Both the position numbers and the translations under genes were made by a program. This document shows, one piece after another, positions 1-7,871 of a stretch of 42,787 nt of DNA. The DNA is taken from NCBI GenBank assembly GCA_031265845.1, contig JAISCC010000101.1, forward strand, positions 1 to 42,787. Reading direction: 5' to 3'. Numbering within the stretch: the first letter of the stretch is position 1; each line of letters begins with the position of its first letter. The stretch comes from Treponema sp. (GTDB taxonomy: Bacteria > Spirochaetota > Spirochaetia > Treponematales > Breznakiellaceae). The notes beneath the pieces were generated by a model. It did no database searches. It worked only from the letters and a program-made list of their open reading frames with translations, and was not told where the DNA came from.

Positions 1-1
1 G

Positions 2-918
2 TATAGTGGTTCTAGGCAGAAACACCTGACGCCAACAATCGTAAATTGCAGTTTGAAGCGAATCACAAAGAGGGGCGGCGCCGCGTAAAACACGCTTCAT
101 ATTCGCCCATCCTTTCTCCATCGGATTAAAATCGGGGGAATACGCGGGAGGAAGCTCCAAATTGACTTTCGCCTTCCCGCATATTTCTTCAAGCGGTCTC
201 TTTTTATGAAAACTTGCCCGGTCCATTATTATCGCGCCGCCGGCTCGCGCTTTGTTTGGCGGCTCAAACCCAAGCCGCCTTTCAAAACGAACTCCCGACA
301 TGGAGCCGCCGCGACGCCCAGGGGCAATTTTTTTGCCCCCTCTTCGCCGCGCGGCGCCGCGGCCGCGCCATTTGTCCGATGGGAATTGCGCCCCCGCGCG
401 CCGCCCCCGACCTTTGCGCCGCGCGGCGCCCGCCCGCGTTCACGTTGAAGACGCCCCCGCGCGCCAACGCACGCCCGCTTTTTCTCAGGAATCCTGGCAA
501 TTCTATTCAGAAAAGCTTCCCGTTCTTCCTCCCGTTTTTTCGAATAATAGGTAAATGTTTTTTTTACGCGTAATGCCTTTTTTCTCAAACATTTTGTGTA
601 TCGCCTGCGGACAAACGCCAAACTTTTCCGCGCCCTCCCTCAAACGCCGGTCCGGACGCCCCCCAAGCAAGCGGACCGGCTCGCTTTCATTCGCTTTCCC
701 TCCGCGTTCCGGGGGCGCCCTCTTTTCAAGGGAGCCGTTCTGTCCGCGCCGTTCTTTCCGGCTGTAACAAAGCTTGGAATCAACGCCACGCCCTTCACCC
801 GCCTCCTTAAATGCGCGCCCCCCGCTTTATATCCTGCCACTCCCTTTCCGAATGCCGCGTCTTACGCCGCTCGTAATGGCATAATACCTATTCGGTGTTC
901 TAAAGTGGAACAACTATA
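2..918 (-). mobile_element. IS630-family insertion sequence, decayed
   Basis: The two ends form short terminal inverted repeats: TATAGTGGTTC reading in from base 2 and TATAGTTGTTCC reading in from base 918 on the other strand, both beginning with the TA typical of IS630/Tc1-like targets. Between them the minus strand encodes recognisable but broken pieces of an IS630 transposase. The middle (about 300-480) is very GC-rich low-complexity sequence with overlapping GCGC/GGCGCC palindromes, where the first catalytic Asp region should be. The element is therefore probably inactive. The left end lies at the window edge, so the TIR limit there is approximate. Confidence 0.75.
3..870 (-). pseudogene. 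IS630-like DDE transposase, broken
   Basis: Read on the minus strand, bases 240-3 encode the C-terminal catalytic part, including IIMDRASFHKKR (second Asp) and LPPAYSPDFNPMEKGW (catalytic Glu), as in the DDE_3 domain. Bases 655-590 encode the helix-turn-helix linker (REGAEKFGVCPQAIHKMF). Bases 590-500 continue in another frame (KKREEEREAFLNRIA), so a frameshift lies in the A-rich stretch near 560-580. A further piece, GSLEKRAPPERGG, is readable near 700-730. No single frame covers the family's usual length of about 300-350 residues, and the segment with the first catalytic Asp is replaced by low-complexity GC-rich sequence. The calls rest on motif recognition only. Confidence 0.72.
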
Positions 919-1161
919 GTAACAGAGATAAAAACGCAAGAAGCGTCATGTGTAGAGAGTTATGTATCTTGGGTTCGCAGTTCTTCCAAAGACGACGGAA
1001 TTTTTCCAGCCGCCCAAAGGCGCACCCTGCCGCCTGGGCGGCGCCACAAAAGTGCGAAGCTCATTGCGTTTGACCGCCTCCGTTCCCATAAGCGCCCTCG
1101 CGGCTCCGGCGAAGTTTTCGCCCCTGCACCCGCTGCCTAAGGCTTTCCCCGCTTTTGTCAG

Positions 1162-1272
1162 GTTCGGGGCGCACTCTATAATAACGGCGATTTCGACACG
1201 ATATATCAAAACAACGACAAGCGGGCGGGGACATACGCCTATGCAAACGGCAACTGGACGTACGCTCCGTAA
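1162..1272 (+). pseudogene. possible 3' remnant of a repeat-type exported protein gene
   Basis: A short plus-strand frame ends at TAA (1270-1272) with a tail that reads like real protein: GDFDTIYQNNDKRAGTYAYA followed by NGNWTYAP. Similar tails with AGTY and a final Trp-Thr close many treponemal repeat or LRR-type exported proteins, as far as I remember. Upstream the frame soon loses any recognisable content, and no start codon with a ribosome site is evident. The rest of 919-1700 holds hairpins and palindromes listed separately and no gene I can support. Confidence 0.3.
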
Positions 1273-1304
1273 CATAAGGCGTTGCGAGGGGCGGCATCTG
1301 GCGC

Positions 1305-1342
1305 GGCTTTATTCGGGAACTCTCTTGGCTCCCGAATAAGCC
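1305..1342. repeat. inverted repeat (13-bp arms, one bulge)
   Basis: GGCTTTATTCGGGA (1305-1318) pairs with TCCCGAATAAGCC (1330-1342) apart from one extra T. The loop is 11 bases. There is no T-run after it, so it is not an obvious intrinsic terminator. It lies just after the remnant reading frame ending at 1272. Confidence 0.55.
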
Positions 1343-1352
1343 CTCCCAAACA

Positions 1353-1639
1353 GTGTCAGACACCATGCCGTTATGCGCTTATTCTTCATGTTCTCATGCC
1401 TCTGTAATTAAGAGTATACCCTAGTCGCTGAGACTGAGTTTTTTGCCATGAGAGTACAACCCCCTGACAAGGACGTAATGGCGCTCCTTGTCAGGGATAT
1501 TTTTACCATACCGTAGAAATCCCTTCCGCCCGTGTCTGACGGACGATGATCATGGGGAAAGTGTTTGAACGTCAGCCGACGTTTTGAAAACTTTCAGAAG
1601 CCGACTGACCAGTTTATTAGACGATGTGGTGTCAGACAC
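1353..1639. repeat. paired GTGTCAGACAC sites
   Basis: GTGTCAGACAC occurs at 1353-1363 and 1629-1639, with a partial copy (GTGTCTGAC) at 1532-1540. With flanks, the two full copies share AGTGTCAGACACC in opposite orientations, so they may bound a 290-bp unit. The function is unknown. Confidence 0.45.
1462..1506 (+). terminator. perfect 12-bp stem-loop with short T-run
   Basis: CCCTGACAAGGA (1462-1473) and TCCTTGTCAGGG (1485-1496) are exact complements around an 11-base loop, followed by ATATTTTT. On the plus strand this has the form of an intrinsic terminator. It could end transcripts coming from the decayed element to the left. No intact plus-strand gene lies directly upstream. Confidence 0.5.
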
Positions 1640-1674
1640 TTTTAACGGCGCGGGCGGCGCAAGCGTACCGCCCT

Positions 1675-1694
1675 GCCTTTAGGCGCCTAAAGGC
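1675..1694. repeat. perfect 20-bp palindrome after the xylanase gene
   Basis: GCCTTTAGGC followed by GCCTAAAGGC is a perfect palindrome lying 6 bases beyond the xylanase stop codon. It could form the 3' hairpin of that minus-strand transcript, but no T-run follows in that direction. Confidence 0.5.
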
Positions 1695-1700
1695 GCTTCG

Positions 1701-3437
1701 TCATTTCATCAGCTTTAATGTTCCGTAGCCCGAAGTGTCTCCTGCGGAATTGCCGGACAGATCATTCCACATTGCGACGCTTTGACGCATGCCTTGAGGG
1801 GACGCGCCATTTATCTGGATGTCAAAACCGACAACCGTTCCATTCGCGGGCTTGATAGTCTTAAAGGGTATCCGCATCGCCACAGTATACACGGCGCCTG
1901 AGGCAAAAGCCACCGATGTAAAGCCGCTCTTTATTGAAGCGGGGTTGAAACTCGCTTCATTGTCGAAATTCACCCTATACTGACCATCACCCTTCTCAAA
2001 CGCACCGGTTTTGCCGTTGTTTTCATCAATAAAGACCTCAACGGAATCCTGTTCCCGTGGGTTTGCGTTGGTTTTGTTCATCACCGCGTTATGCACGGCG
2101 ACAAGGACGTACAGGTTTTTGTCGTCCCACAGGACTTTCGCACTTCCGGTCGCCCCCTGCCAGGCCGTAAGATGCTGATTCACAGGGATTTCCGGCGCAC
2201 TGTCCCAGAGCGCGTCATTGCCGTCAAGTTTCGGCGTACCGTAATGGACTTGGGCTTGCTTCACCGCGCTTTTTGAGCCGCCTTTCTGATTTTGCGCGAT
2301 GAACACAGTCGGGTTAAGTGCGCCGAAAAACGCGGGCTTAGGCTGAAATTCGGCGTCAAACATGGTCGGAGATCGCTCGCTGCGCCAGCTTGAGTCGTCA
2401 TTCAACCCCCACATGGTTACCCTCGCTATGGTTTCCGCGTATTTTTTGAACACATTAAAAAGCCGCGCATACAGGACTCCCTGGCTTATCGCCTGCGTTT
2501 CGGTCAACTCATAATCCGTTCCAGCCTGCACATCAAGCTCCGTAACGCTGACTTCCACGCCGAGCGAGCCGAATCTTTTGATTGAGTCCTCCACATTCGT
2601 CACATTGGTTTGCAGGCTATAGTGTCCCTGCATGCCAACGCCATCTATAAGCGGCCTGCCGCCTACATTCGGATATTTTTCGTTGAGTTCCTTCACCATA
2701 TTGTAGACGGCGAGAGCCTTGTTGCGGTTGTCCAGATTGTAGTCGTTGTAGTAGAGCATAGCGTCCGGATCCCCTTCCCGCGCGGCTCTGAACACGATCT
2801 CCACATAATCGGGTCCTATTGTTTGATACCAGCGGGATTGGCGAAGCGACGCCCGCCAGTCTGCGGGATTTGCCGGATTGTCGTTGATCGCCTCGTTCAA
2901 GACATCCCATGATATGACCCTGCCTCTGAAATGTTCGGCTACGGTTCTCGCGTGGGTTGTCAGATTTTCAATAGCTTCTTCGCGGGACACGCCTTCCTCA
3001 TTCATCCATGTTGGAGACTGCTGATGCCACGCCAGGGTATGCCCGTGCATCTTCATGCCGGCGGCGAGAACGGCGTTCACAATGGCGTCCGCCTGTTCAA
3101 ACTTGAAGTTTCCCTTGTCCGGTTGCAGTGGCTGCGGCTTCATGGCGTTTTCCGCAGTCGCCGCGCTGTGATGCGTCGTCAATACATAGGTTTCATCTTC
3201 CGACAAATACTGGCGCGGCACGACGTTTCCAATGAGGAAATCGTCTTCATACACGGTTTTAAGCGGGGTGATCCGCAAAGGCGGCGCGACGCCTTCTTCC
3301 ATCGAATCTTCAGAGCCAGACGGCATGACGTTTCCTCCTTGTCGATTTGGAGCTTGCTTTTTAAGGCACGCGCTAAAAAGCAAGACGCCGCACAAAAACA
3401 GCGGAATTGCCCTTGAAAAAATAGTTGGTTTGCTCAT
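1701..3437 (-). CDS. endo-1,4-beta-xylanase lipoprotein (GH10 + CBM9-like)
   Basis: This secreted xylan-degrading enzyme hydrolyses internal beta-1,4-xylosidic bonds. The first 24 residues form a lipoprotein signal ending LLFSAC, so Cys24 is probably lipidated and the enzyme anchored at the cell envelope. Residues about 60-375 are a GH10 barrel: HGHTLAWHQQ near 131, acid/base Glu182 in WDVLNEA, and nucleophile Glu300 in VTELDV. Residues about 395-578 resemble a CBM9 carbohydrate-binding module (LDGNDALWDSAPEIPVNQ, then EVFIDENN). A Shine-Dalgarno AAAGGA lies 6 bases before ATG. The gene stands alone and points away from rnhA. GH10-CBM9 is a common pairing in plant-fibre-degrading gut bacteria. 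The product call is firm; surface exposure is inferred. Confidence 0.93.
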   Translation of the reverse strand: MSKPTIFSRAIPLFLCGVLLFSACLKKQAPNRQGGNVMPSGSEDSMEEGVAPPLRITPLKTVYEDDFLIGNVVPRQYLSEDETYVLTTHHSAATAENAMKPQPLQPDKGNFKFEQADAIVNAVLAAGMKMHGHTLAWHQQSPTWMNEEGVSREEAIENLTTHARTVAEHFRGRVISWDVLNEAINDNPANPADWRASLRQSRWYQTIGPDYVEIVFRAAREGDPDAMLYYNDYNLDNRNKALAVYNMVKELNEKYPNVGGRPLIDGVGMQGHYSLQTNVTNVEDSIKRFGSLGVEVSVTELDVQAGTDYELTETQAISQGVLYARLFNVFKKYAETIARVTMWGLNDDSSWRSERSPTMFDAEFQPKPAFFGALNPTVFIAQNQKGGSKSAVKQAQVHYGTPKLDGNDALWDSAPEIPVNQHLTAWQGATGSAKVLWDDKNLYVLVAVHNAVMNKTNANPREQDSVEVFIDENNGKTGAFEKGDGQYRVNFDNEASFNPASIKSGFTSVAFASGAVYTVAMRIPFKTIKPANGTVVGFDIQINGASPQGMRQSVAMWNDLSGNSAGDTSGYGTLKLMK

Positions 3438-3540
3438 AATCGTTCCTTTGTAAAAAGATATGCTTTCATCATCTCAAACTATATGCGCCTGTCTATAGGG
3501 AAAATTTCTTTTGAAACTCTTTTTATTATGGGTTTTACAC

Positions 3541-3570
3541 TTGACAACAGGCATAATTTCATAGCATAAT
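3541..3570 (+). promoter_or_regulatory. rnhA promoter, near-leaderless
   Basis: TTGACA (3541-3546), 18-base spacer, CATAAT (3565-3570). The start codon follows only 10 bases after the -10 box, so the expected 5' leader is about 3-4 bases. No Shine-Dalgarno sequence is present. Confidence 0.65.
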
Positions 3571-3580
3571 TACTGTAATT

Positions 3581-4057
3581 ATGAAAATAGCAATTTACAC
3601 GGACGGCGGTTGCCACGGGAACCCTGGACCAGGCGGTTGGGCGTATGTAATTGTGGGCAATAGAAAAATTCTCGCCGAAAAATGGGGCGCGGATATGTAC
3701 ACCACCAATAACCGCATGGAATTGTCCGCAGTGGCAAACGCTTTGGAAGCTATGCTGGATTTGCTGGACGCCTTAAGCAAGCGCTCGCACGAAATTTCGG
3801 TGTACACGGATTCGCAATACGTGCAGAAAGGTATCAGCGAATGGATTTTCCTGTGGAAAAAGAACGGCTGGCGCACGTCGGAAAAGAAGCCTGTGAAAAA
3901 TCAGGATCTATGGCAAAAAGTAGACGCGCTCGCCGCAACGATCAGCGCGATTCCCATAAAATGGGAATGGGTGAAAGGACACGCGGGGAACACCTATAAT
4001 GAGATGTGCGATAAAATGACGCAAGACGCCATTGAGAGCGTCAAGAAGCCGCGTTAA
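3581..4057 (+). CDS. rnhA: ribonuclease HI
   Basis: This cytoplasmic enzyme cuts the RNA strand of RNA-DNA hybrids, for example R-loops and primers. The 158-residue length fits bacterial RNase HI. The family's opening, IYTDGGCHGNPGPGGW, supplies Asp8. NRMEL supplies Glu47, YTDSQYV supplies Asp77, and VKGHAGNTYNEMCD ends with Asp144, so the four metal-binding acids are present. The ATG at 3581 is the expected family start, directly before the first beta strand, even though it has no ribosome-binding site. It is transcribed from its own promoter. The TetR-type regulator gene follows 76 bases later behind a separate promoter. Confidence 0.96.
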   Translation: MKIAIYTDGGCHGNPGPGGWAYVIVGNRKILAEKWGADMYTTNNRMELSAVANALEAMLDLLDALSKRSHEISVYTDSQYVQKGISEWIFLWKKNGWRTSEKKPVKNQDLWQKVDALAATISAIPIKWEWVKGHAGNTYNEMCDKMTQDAIESVKKPR

Positions 4058-4076
4058 AAATTTATTCAAATTTTTC

Positions 4077-4129
4077 TTGTCTTTTTGGTGAATAATGATT
4101 ATTCTCTAGGTTAACGACTGTTCGTTAAC
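4077..4129 (+). promoter_or_regulatory. promoter and operator of the double-TetR regulator
   Basis: TTGTCT (4077-4082), 17-base spacer, TATTCT (4100-4105). A perfect inverted repeat, GTTAACGA-CTGT-TCGTTAAC (4110-4129), covers the expected transcription start and ends 4 bases before ATG. Its 8-bp half-sites and 4-base centre are typical of TetR-family operators, so autoregulation is likely. Confidence 0.7.
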
Positions 4130-4133
4130 TTTT

Positions 4134-5363
4134 ATGACACGGGAAGACATTATCACGACCGCCTTTCAGGTGTGGGGGCGGCAATTTTACCAATCAACCA
4201 GTCTCACCGCTATCGCGCAGGCGCTTCACGTCAGCAAGCCTGCGTTGTACCGTCATTTCAAGAACAAAAACGATCTGCTTGATGCCATGCACCGGCGTTT
4301 CTTTGACGCTTACGCGGCTTACATCAAGCCTTTTTACGATGCGGCTGTTACGAAGCGCAAAAGTGAAGGCATCCTCATTATAATACGGGCGATGGCGACG
4401 TTTTATGCGCGGAATGAGGATTTTTCCATTTTTTTTCTGATTCAGATTTATGGAAACAGCGCGATGGAGACCATGGGGCGGCGACTTCAGGAACGTGGCG
4501 TTGATATGTCGCGTTACCATACGGGCTATGTGCAGACAAGCCGCTTTGTCGTCGCCACCTTGACGTTTATCCTCGCCTGTTTTCACAGACAGCGCGCGCT
4601 GGCGGGAGACGGGAAAAAGCCGGTCGTTGACGAGGAGATAAAAAAGCTGACCGATTTTACGGCGGAAATCGTTCTCTACGGATTGCGCTTCGAAAAGACG
4701 AAGATAGACGCGCTTGATTATGAAGGCATTGAAAAAAAAGCGAAGTCCGTACCGGTTGCTGGCGAGAAAAACCATCTTTTGAAAGCCATAGCTTCGGCGC
4801 TTGCGGAGTCGGGGCCTTGGGGTGTTTCCATACAAGAAATAGCGCAAAAATCCGGCTTGTCAAAAAGCTCCTTGTACTGTCATTTTGAAAACAAGCGGGA
4901 CATGATCATTAAATTTTTCGTGAATGAATTTGAACGGCTTATCGCGTTTGCGGAAGAAGGGAAACGTCTGTCTGAAGAACCCGAAGAGCAGTTGTATATC
5001 ATAATGAATGTTATCGCAAATTACCTTCTTTCGGCGCCGGACATTCTGTCCGCCCTGGATTGGCTTAAAACGAGAATAGCGATTTCTCCATTAGGCAAAC
5101 AAAACCTAGTCGCCTCGGGGGGGGGGGGGGGTGCTTGCGGCGCCGACTCCGGCTCGCTCCATTTCTCCGCGCTTTTTGCGGATGTAATCCCCCTGAACGA
5201 GTATTCCGCGATGACGCATCATCTGATACTTTTTCTTATTATCAATACACTTATGAGTCGAAAAGAACAAACGGAAATTTCAGGCCAAGATGGCAGTAAC
5301 CTTCGTTTATTGTATAGGTTTGTTACTTTAGGAATTGATTTAAGTCGCGCGTATGCGGGCTAA
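4134..5363 (+). CDS. TetR-family regulator with two HTH domains; carries a G15 tract
   Basis: This 409-residue protein contains two TetR-type DNA-binding domains in series. The first HTH is at about residues 22-51 (LTAIAQALHVSKPALYRHF) and the second at about 231-258 (SIQEIAQKSGLSKSSLYCHF). Each is followed by a helical ligand/dimer-type region. A usual TetR protein is about 200 residues, so this is a fusion or internal duplication of two repressors. It lies directly upstream of and co-oriented with tolC-MFP-RND genes, so it probably represses itself and the pump. Residues 329-333 are five Gly encoded by a run of 15 G. Loss of one G would stop translation about 23 codons later; gain of one would alter and shorten the last 80 residues. 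No Shine-Dalgarno is seen before ATG4134. Confidence 0.88.
   Translation: MTREDIITTAFQVWGRQFYQSTSLTAIAQALHVSKPALYRHFKNKNDLLDAMHRRFFDAYAAYIKPFYDAAVTKRKSEGILIIIRAMATFYARNEDFSIFFLIQIYGNSAMETMGRRLQERGVDMSRYHTGYVQTSRFVVATLTFILACFHRQRALAGDGKKPVVDEEIKKLTDFTAEIVLYGLRFEKTKIDALDYEGIEKKAKSVPVAGEKNHLLKAIASALAESGPWGVSIQEIAQKSGLSKSSLYCHFENKRDMIIKFFVNEFERLIAFAEEGKRLSEEPEEQLYIIMNVIANYLLSAPDILSALDWLKTRIAISPLGKQNLVASGGGGGACGADSGSLHFSALFADVIPLNEYSAMTHHLILFLIINTLMSRKEQTEISGQDGSNLRLLYRFVTLGIDLSRAYAG
5117..5131 (+). repeat. homopolymer run of 15 G inside the regulator gene
   Basis: Fifteen consecutive G lie within the second half of the TetR-type gene. As written, the reading frame is open through the tract. Tracts of this length are prone to slipped-strand changes and are used as on/off switches in other spirochaetes and in many pathogens. 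The length could also be a sequencing or assembly artefact. Confidence 0.9.
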
Positions 5364-5394
5364 GGGCGCATGAAACGCAGGTTTTCGCCGCCCT

Positions 5395-5425
5395 GCATTT
5401 ACATTCGTAAATGCGATTTTATACG
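5395..5425 (+). promoter_or_regulatory. operator-like palindrome and candidate promoter before tolC-like gene
   Basis: GCATTTAC-ATTC-GTAAATGC (5395-5414) is a perfect inverted repeat with the same geometry as the palindrome before the regulator (8-bp half-sites, 4-base centre) but a different sequence. It overlaps a possible promoter, TTTACA (5398-5403), 16 bases, TATACG (5420-5425). It is a good candidate for the site through which the regulator controls the efflux genes. Confidence 0.6.
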
Positions 5426-5475
5426 GATTTGCGGTTCGGCATAGGGTGCGTTCCGCAAAGAAAAAGGAATCGTCT

Positions 5476-6888
5476 ATGAAAAGATGGAGAAGGGAGGGCG
5501 TAAGTTCGCGCTTGTCGCTCTTTTTACAACTGGTGTTTTTGCAAATGGCGTTCTTGCAAACGGCGTTTGTTTTTGGACAGGAAGCCGCCCCGGCGAGACA
5601 AATCTCGTTGGAAGAGGCGACGGATCTGGCGGTCAAAAACAACCTGGGACTGCAATCGTCCTCGGTTAGTGTGGACACCAAGAAGCGAAAGCAGGACACC
5701 GCGTGGAACGTGTTTATCCCCAGCGTAGACCTGCGCGGAACAATAGGCCGACAGAATATCGGAACAACGGTAAGCGGTTACTTGCCTACGGGAGCGCCAT
5801 ATTCCATGGAAGTCGATCCCATGTGGCTCATTCAGGGCAACCTGTCGTTGTCCCTTCAACTGAATGTTTCGGCGTTTGAAGGCATGAAAAACACCAGGCT
5901 GGATTACGAAGGCGGACTGATCAGTTACGCAAAAGCGAAAACCCAGTTGGAGCGGGATGTACGGAAGGCGTATTACAACATACTCCTTTTGCGGGAAAAT
6001 ATTAAGCTTAAAGGAGAGGGGTACGCTGCGGCGGAACGGCAAGAAGCCACGGCGCGGGCGAATTACGGCGCAGGGCTTGCGCCGGAGTTGAGCCTTTTGC
6101 AGGCGCAGGTCGCCAAAGAAAACTTGAAGCCGGAAATCGACGAGCTTGAAAACAATTACAAGATGTTGCTTGCGAATTTCGCCATGTATTTGGGGATGCC
6201 CTATGACACCGCGTTTGAACTTGAGCCGTTGAACGTATCGGTTGATTTTATTGACGTGGACCTAAAAAACCTTGTCAATCAGGCGGCGAACAACAAACCG
6301 GACATATTGGAAATCAAACAGCAGATACGGCTGCTGGAAAGTACGCGCAAGAAAACATTTTACCAAATATACACGCCGACTCTTTCCCTGTCGTGGAACA
6401 TGGATCCAACGTGGCATGGCGATCTTTTCAATAACCCCACATTCGAGTCGAACATATGGAAAACCCAGTCTTCCGGCATGTTCAGCTTTACGCTGGCCTT
6501 CCGTCTAAACGGCTTGCTTCCCTGGGGAACTGAAAGGCAAGGGCTGAGAGACATTGACAATGGAATCAAATCCGCCAATATAGGGCTTGCCCAGGCTGTA
6601 CAAGGCTCCGAAATGGAAGTGTACAACATTATCCTTTCGTTGCAAAAGGCGCAAGCCTCTATTGAAGCCCTGCAAAAGACCGTGGATTTGGCGGAACGCT
6701 CGTATCGCGCGACTGAACAGGCGTATGGAGCGGGTCTGCAAAGCCTTTTAGATGTACAGAACGCGAGGGATCAACTTAACCAGGCGCGTTTGGGACTTTT
6801 AGCCCAGCATTATACGTATATTCTGGGACTTATCGATCTTGAGTATGCCACAGGGGTTCCGTTTGGAACGCTCACGGGCAATGAATGA
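5476..6888 (+). CDS. TolC-family outer-membrane efflux channel
   Basis: This predicted outer-membrane channel completes an RND tripartite pump. I chose the ATG at 5476 because AAAGGA lies about 8 bases before it and it begins directly with a basic N-terminus and a signal-peptide core rich in Leu/Phe/Val ending near FGQEA. An upstream GTG at 5446 in the same frame is less likely. The mature part has the two-fold OEP layout: ISLEEATDLAVKNN at the start, long Ala/Gln/Leu coiled-coil segments (ARANYGAGLAPELSLLQAQV; YRATEQAYGAGLQSLLDVQ), and the length of about 470 residues usual for the family. The stop codon overlaps or abuts the adaptor gene, so the two are translationally linked. Confidence 0.9.
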   Translation: MKRWRREGVSSRLSLFLQLVFLQMAFLQTAFVFGQEAAPARQISLEEATDLAVKNNLGLQSSSVSVDTKKRKQDTAWNVFIPSVDLRGTIGRQNIGTTVSGYLPTGAPYSMEVDPMWLIQGNLSLSLQLNVSAFEGMKNTRLDYEGGLISYAKAKTQLERDVRKAYYNILLLRENIKLKGEGYAAAERQEATARANYGAGLAPELSLLQAQVAKENLKPEIDELENNYKMLLANFAMYLGMPYDTAFELEPLNVSVDFIDVDLKNLVNQAANNKPDILEIKQQIRLLESTRKKTFYQIYTPTLSLSWNMDPTWHGDLFNNPTFESNIWKTQSSGMFSFTLAFRLNGLLPWGTERQGLRDIDNGIKSANIGLAQAVQGSEMEVYNIILSLQKAQASIEALQKTVDLAERSYRATEQAYGAGLQSLLDVQNARDQLNQARLGLLAQHYTYILGLIDLEYATGVPFGTLTGNE

Positions 6889-6896
6889 GGGGTGGT

Positions 6897-7847
6897 ATGA
6901 AAAACAAAATCATCATAATTGCGGCGGCAGCCGTAGCGCTTGCGGGTTGCTCTAATGCGGATAAGAACGCGGCGGGCGCAGGCGCCAATGCGGGCGTTGA
7001 CGCGCCGGTAGAAAAGCCGGTTTTCGCCGTGAATGCGGCGACGGCCGTTCAAGGCCAAATCAGCGATTACCTCGCGCTTTCTGGCGATATTATTTCCGGT
7101 TCCACGGTGGATGTCTATTCCGATGTTGCCGGCAAGGTCACCCGCCTTTACGTTTCGGTTGGAAGCCGCGTCAGCAGGAATCAATCGATTGCCGCTGTCG
7201 ACCCTTCCAAACCCGGCATGGACTTTGTGCCCGGCATAGCCCGCGCTCCCATAGCGGGAACCGTGGTGGCTTTGCCCGCCCAGATCGGGATGACTGTCGC
7301 CCAAACCATACCGCTCGCGCGCATCGCGGCAGGCGGCGCTCTTGAGACGCGAGTGTATGTGGCGGAGCGGTTCATTTCAAAAATCGCCCTGAACCAATCA
7401 TGCGACATCATCCTGGACGCCTATCCGGGCGAAACATTTAAAGGCAGCGTTACGGAAATAAGTCCGACTGTCGACCCCACGTCGCGTACTATGGAAGTGA
7501 AAATAAACGTAAGCAATTCCGGCTCAAGGCTGAAAGCGGGCATGTTCGCCAAAGTGCGGATCGTCACCGAGAAAAAAGACAATATCGTGAAGATTCCGGC
7601 GGCCGCTTTGATTTCCCGTTTCGGAGAGGATTACGTGTTTACGACGGCGACGGATCCGGAAGATCCCGCCTTCCTGATTGCGAAAAAGACCATCGTGAAG
7701 CCCGGAATTTTGGTGGACAATGTACTTGAAATACAGGAAGGACTCGCGCCCGGTCAGGAAGTTATCGTGAAAGGGCAGACTATGCTGAACGACGGCTCCC
7801 GCGTCAATGTGGTTGAGCATGTCCAACCTCTGGAAAGCGGTGAATAG
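6897..7847 (+). CDS. RND efflux periplasmic adaptor (MFP) lipoprotein
   Basis: This membrane-fusion protein should link the inner-membrane pump to the TolC-like channel. Start 6897 is preferred: GAGGGG lies just upstream and the protein then begins with a lipoprotein signal ending ALAGC (Cys18). An alternative ATG at 6885 overlaps the tolC stop. The family order is visible: a barrel-sandwich half (GSTVDVYSDVAGKVTRLYVS), a very short hairpin region, the second half (ARAPIAGTVVALPAQIGMTV), a beta-barrel (SCDIILDAYPGETFKGSVTE), and the membrane-proximal domain. At about 317 residues it is short for an MFP because the alpha-hairpin is nearly absent. The next gene begins 24 bases downstream. Confidence 0.9.
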   Translation: MKNKIIIIAAAAVALAGCSNADKNAAGAGANAGVDAPVEKPVFAVNAATAVQGQISDYLALSGDIISGSTVDVYSDVAGKVTRLYVSVGSRVSRNQSIAAVDPSKPGMDFVPGIARAPIAGTVVALPAQIGMTVAQTIPLARIAAGGALETRVYVAERFISKIALNQSCDIILDAYPGETFKGSVTEISPTVDPTSRTMEVKINVSNSGSRLKAGMFAKVRIVTEKKDNIVKIPAAALISRFGEDYVFTTATDPEDPAFLIAKKTIVKPGILVDNVLEIQEGLAPGQEVIVKGQTMLNDGSRVNVVEHVQPLESGE

Positions 7848-7871
7848 GCGCCGCATATATAGGAGACATTT

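Noticed and set aside
962-1339. 125-residue plus-strand ORF and overlapping minus-strand ORF (946-1275)
   Set aside because: No ribosome site, Pro/Arg/Ala-rich composition and no family features; the only protein-like part is in another frame near 1183-1272.
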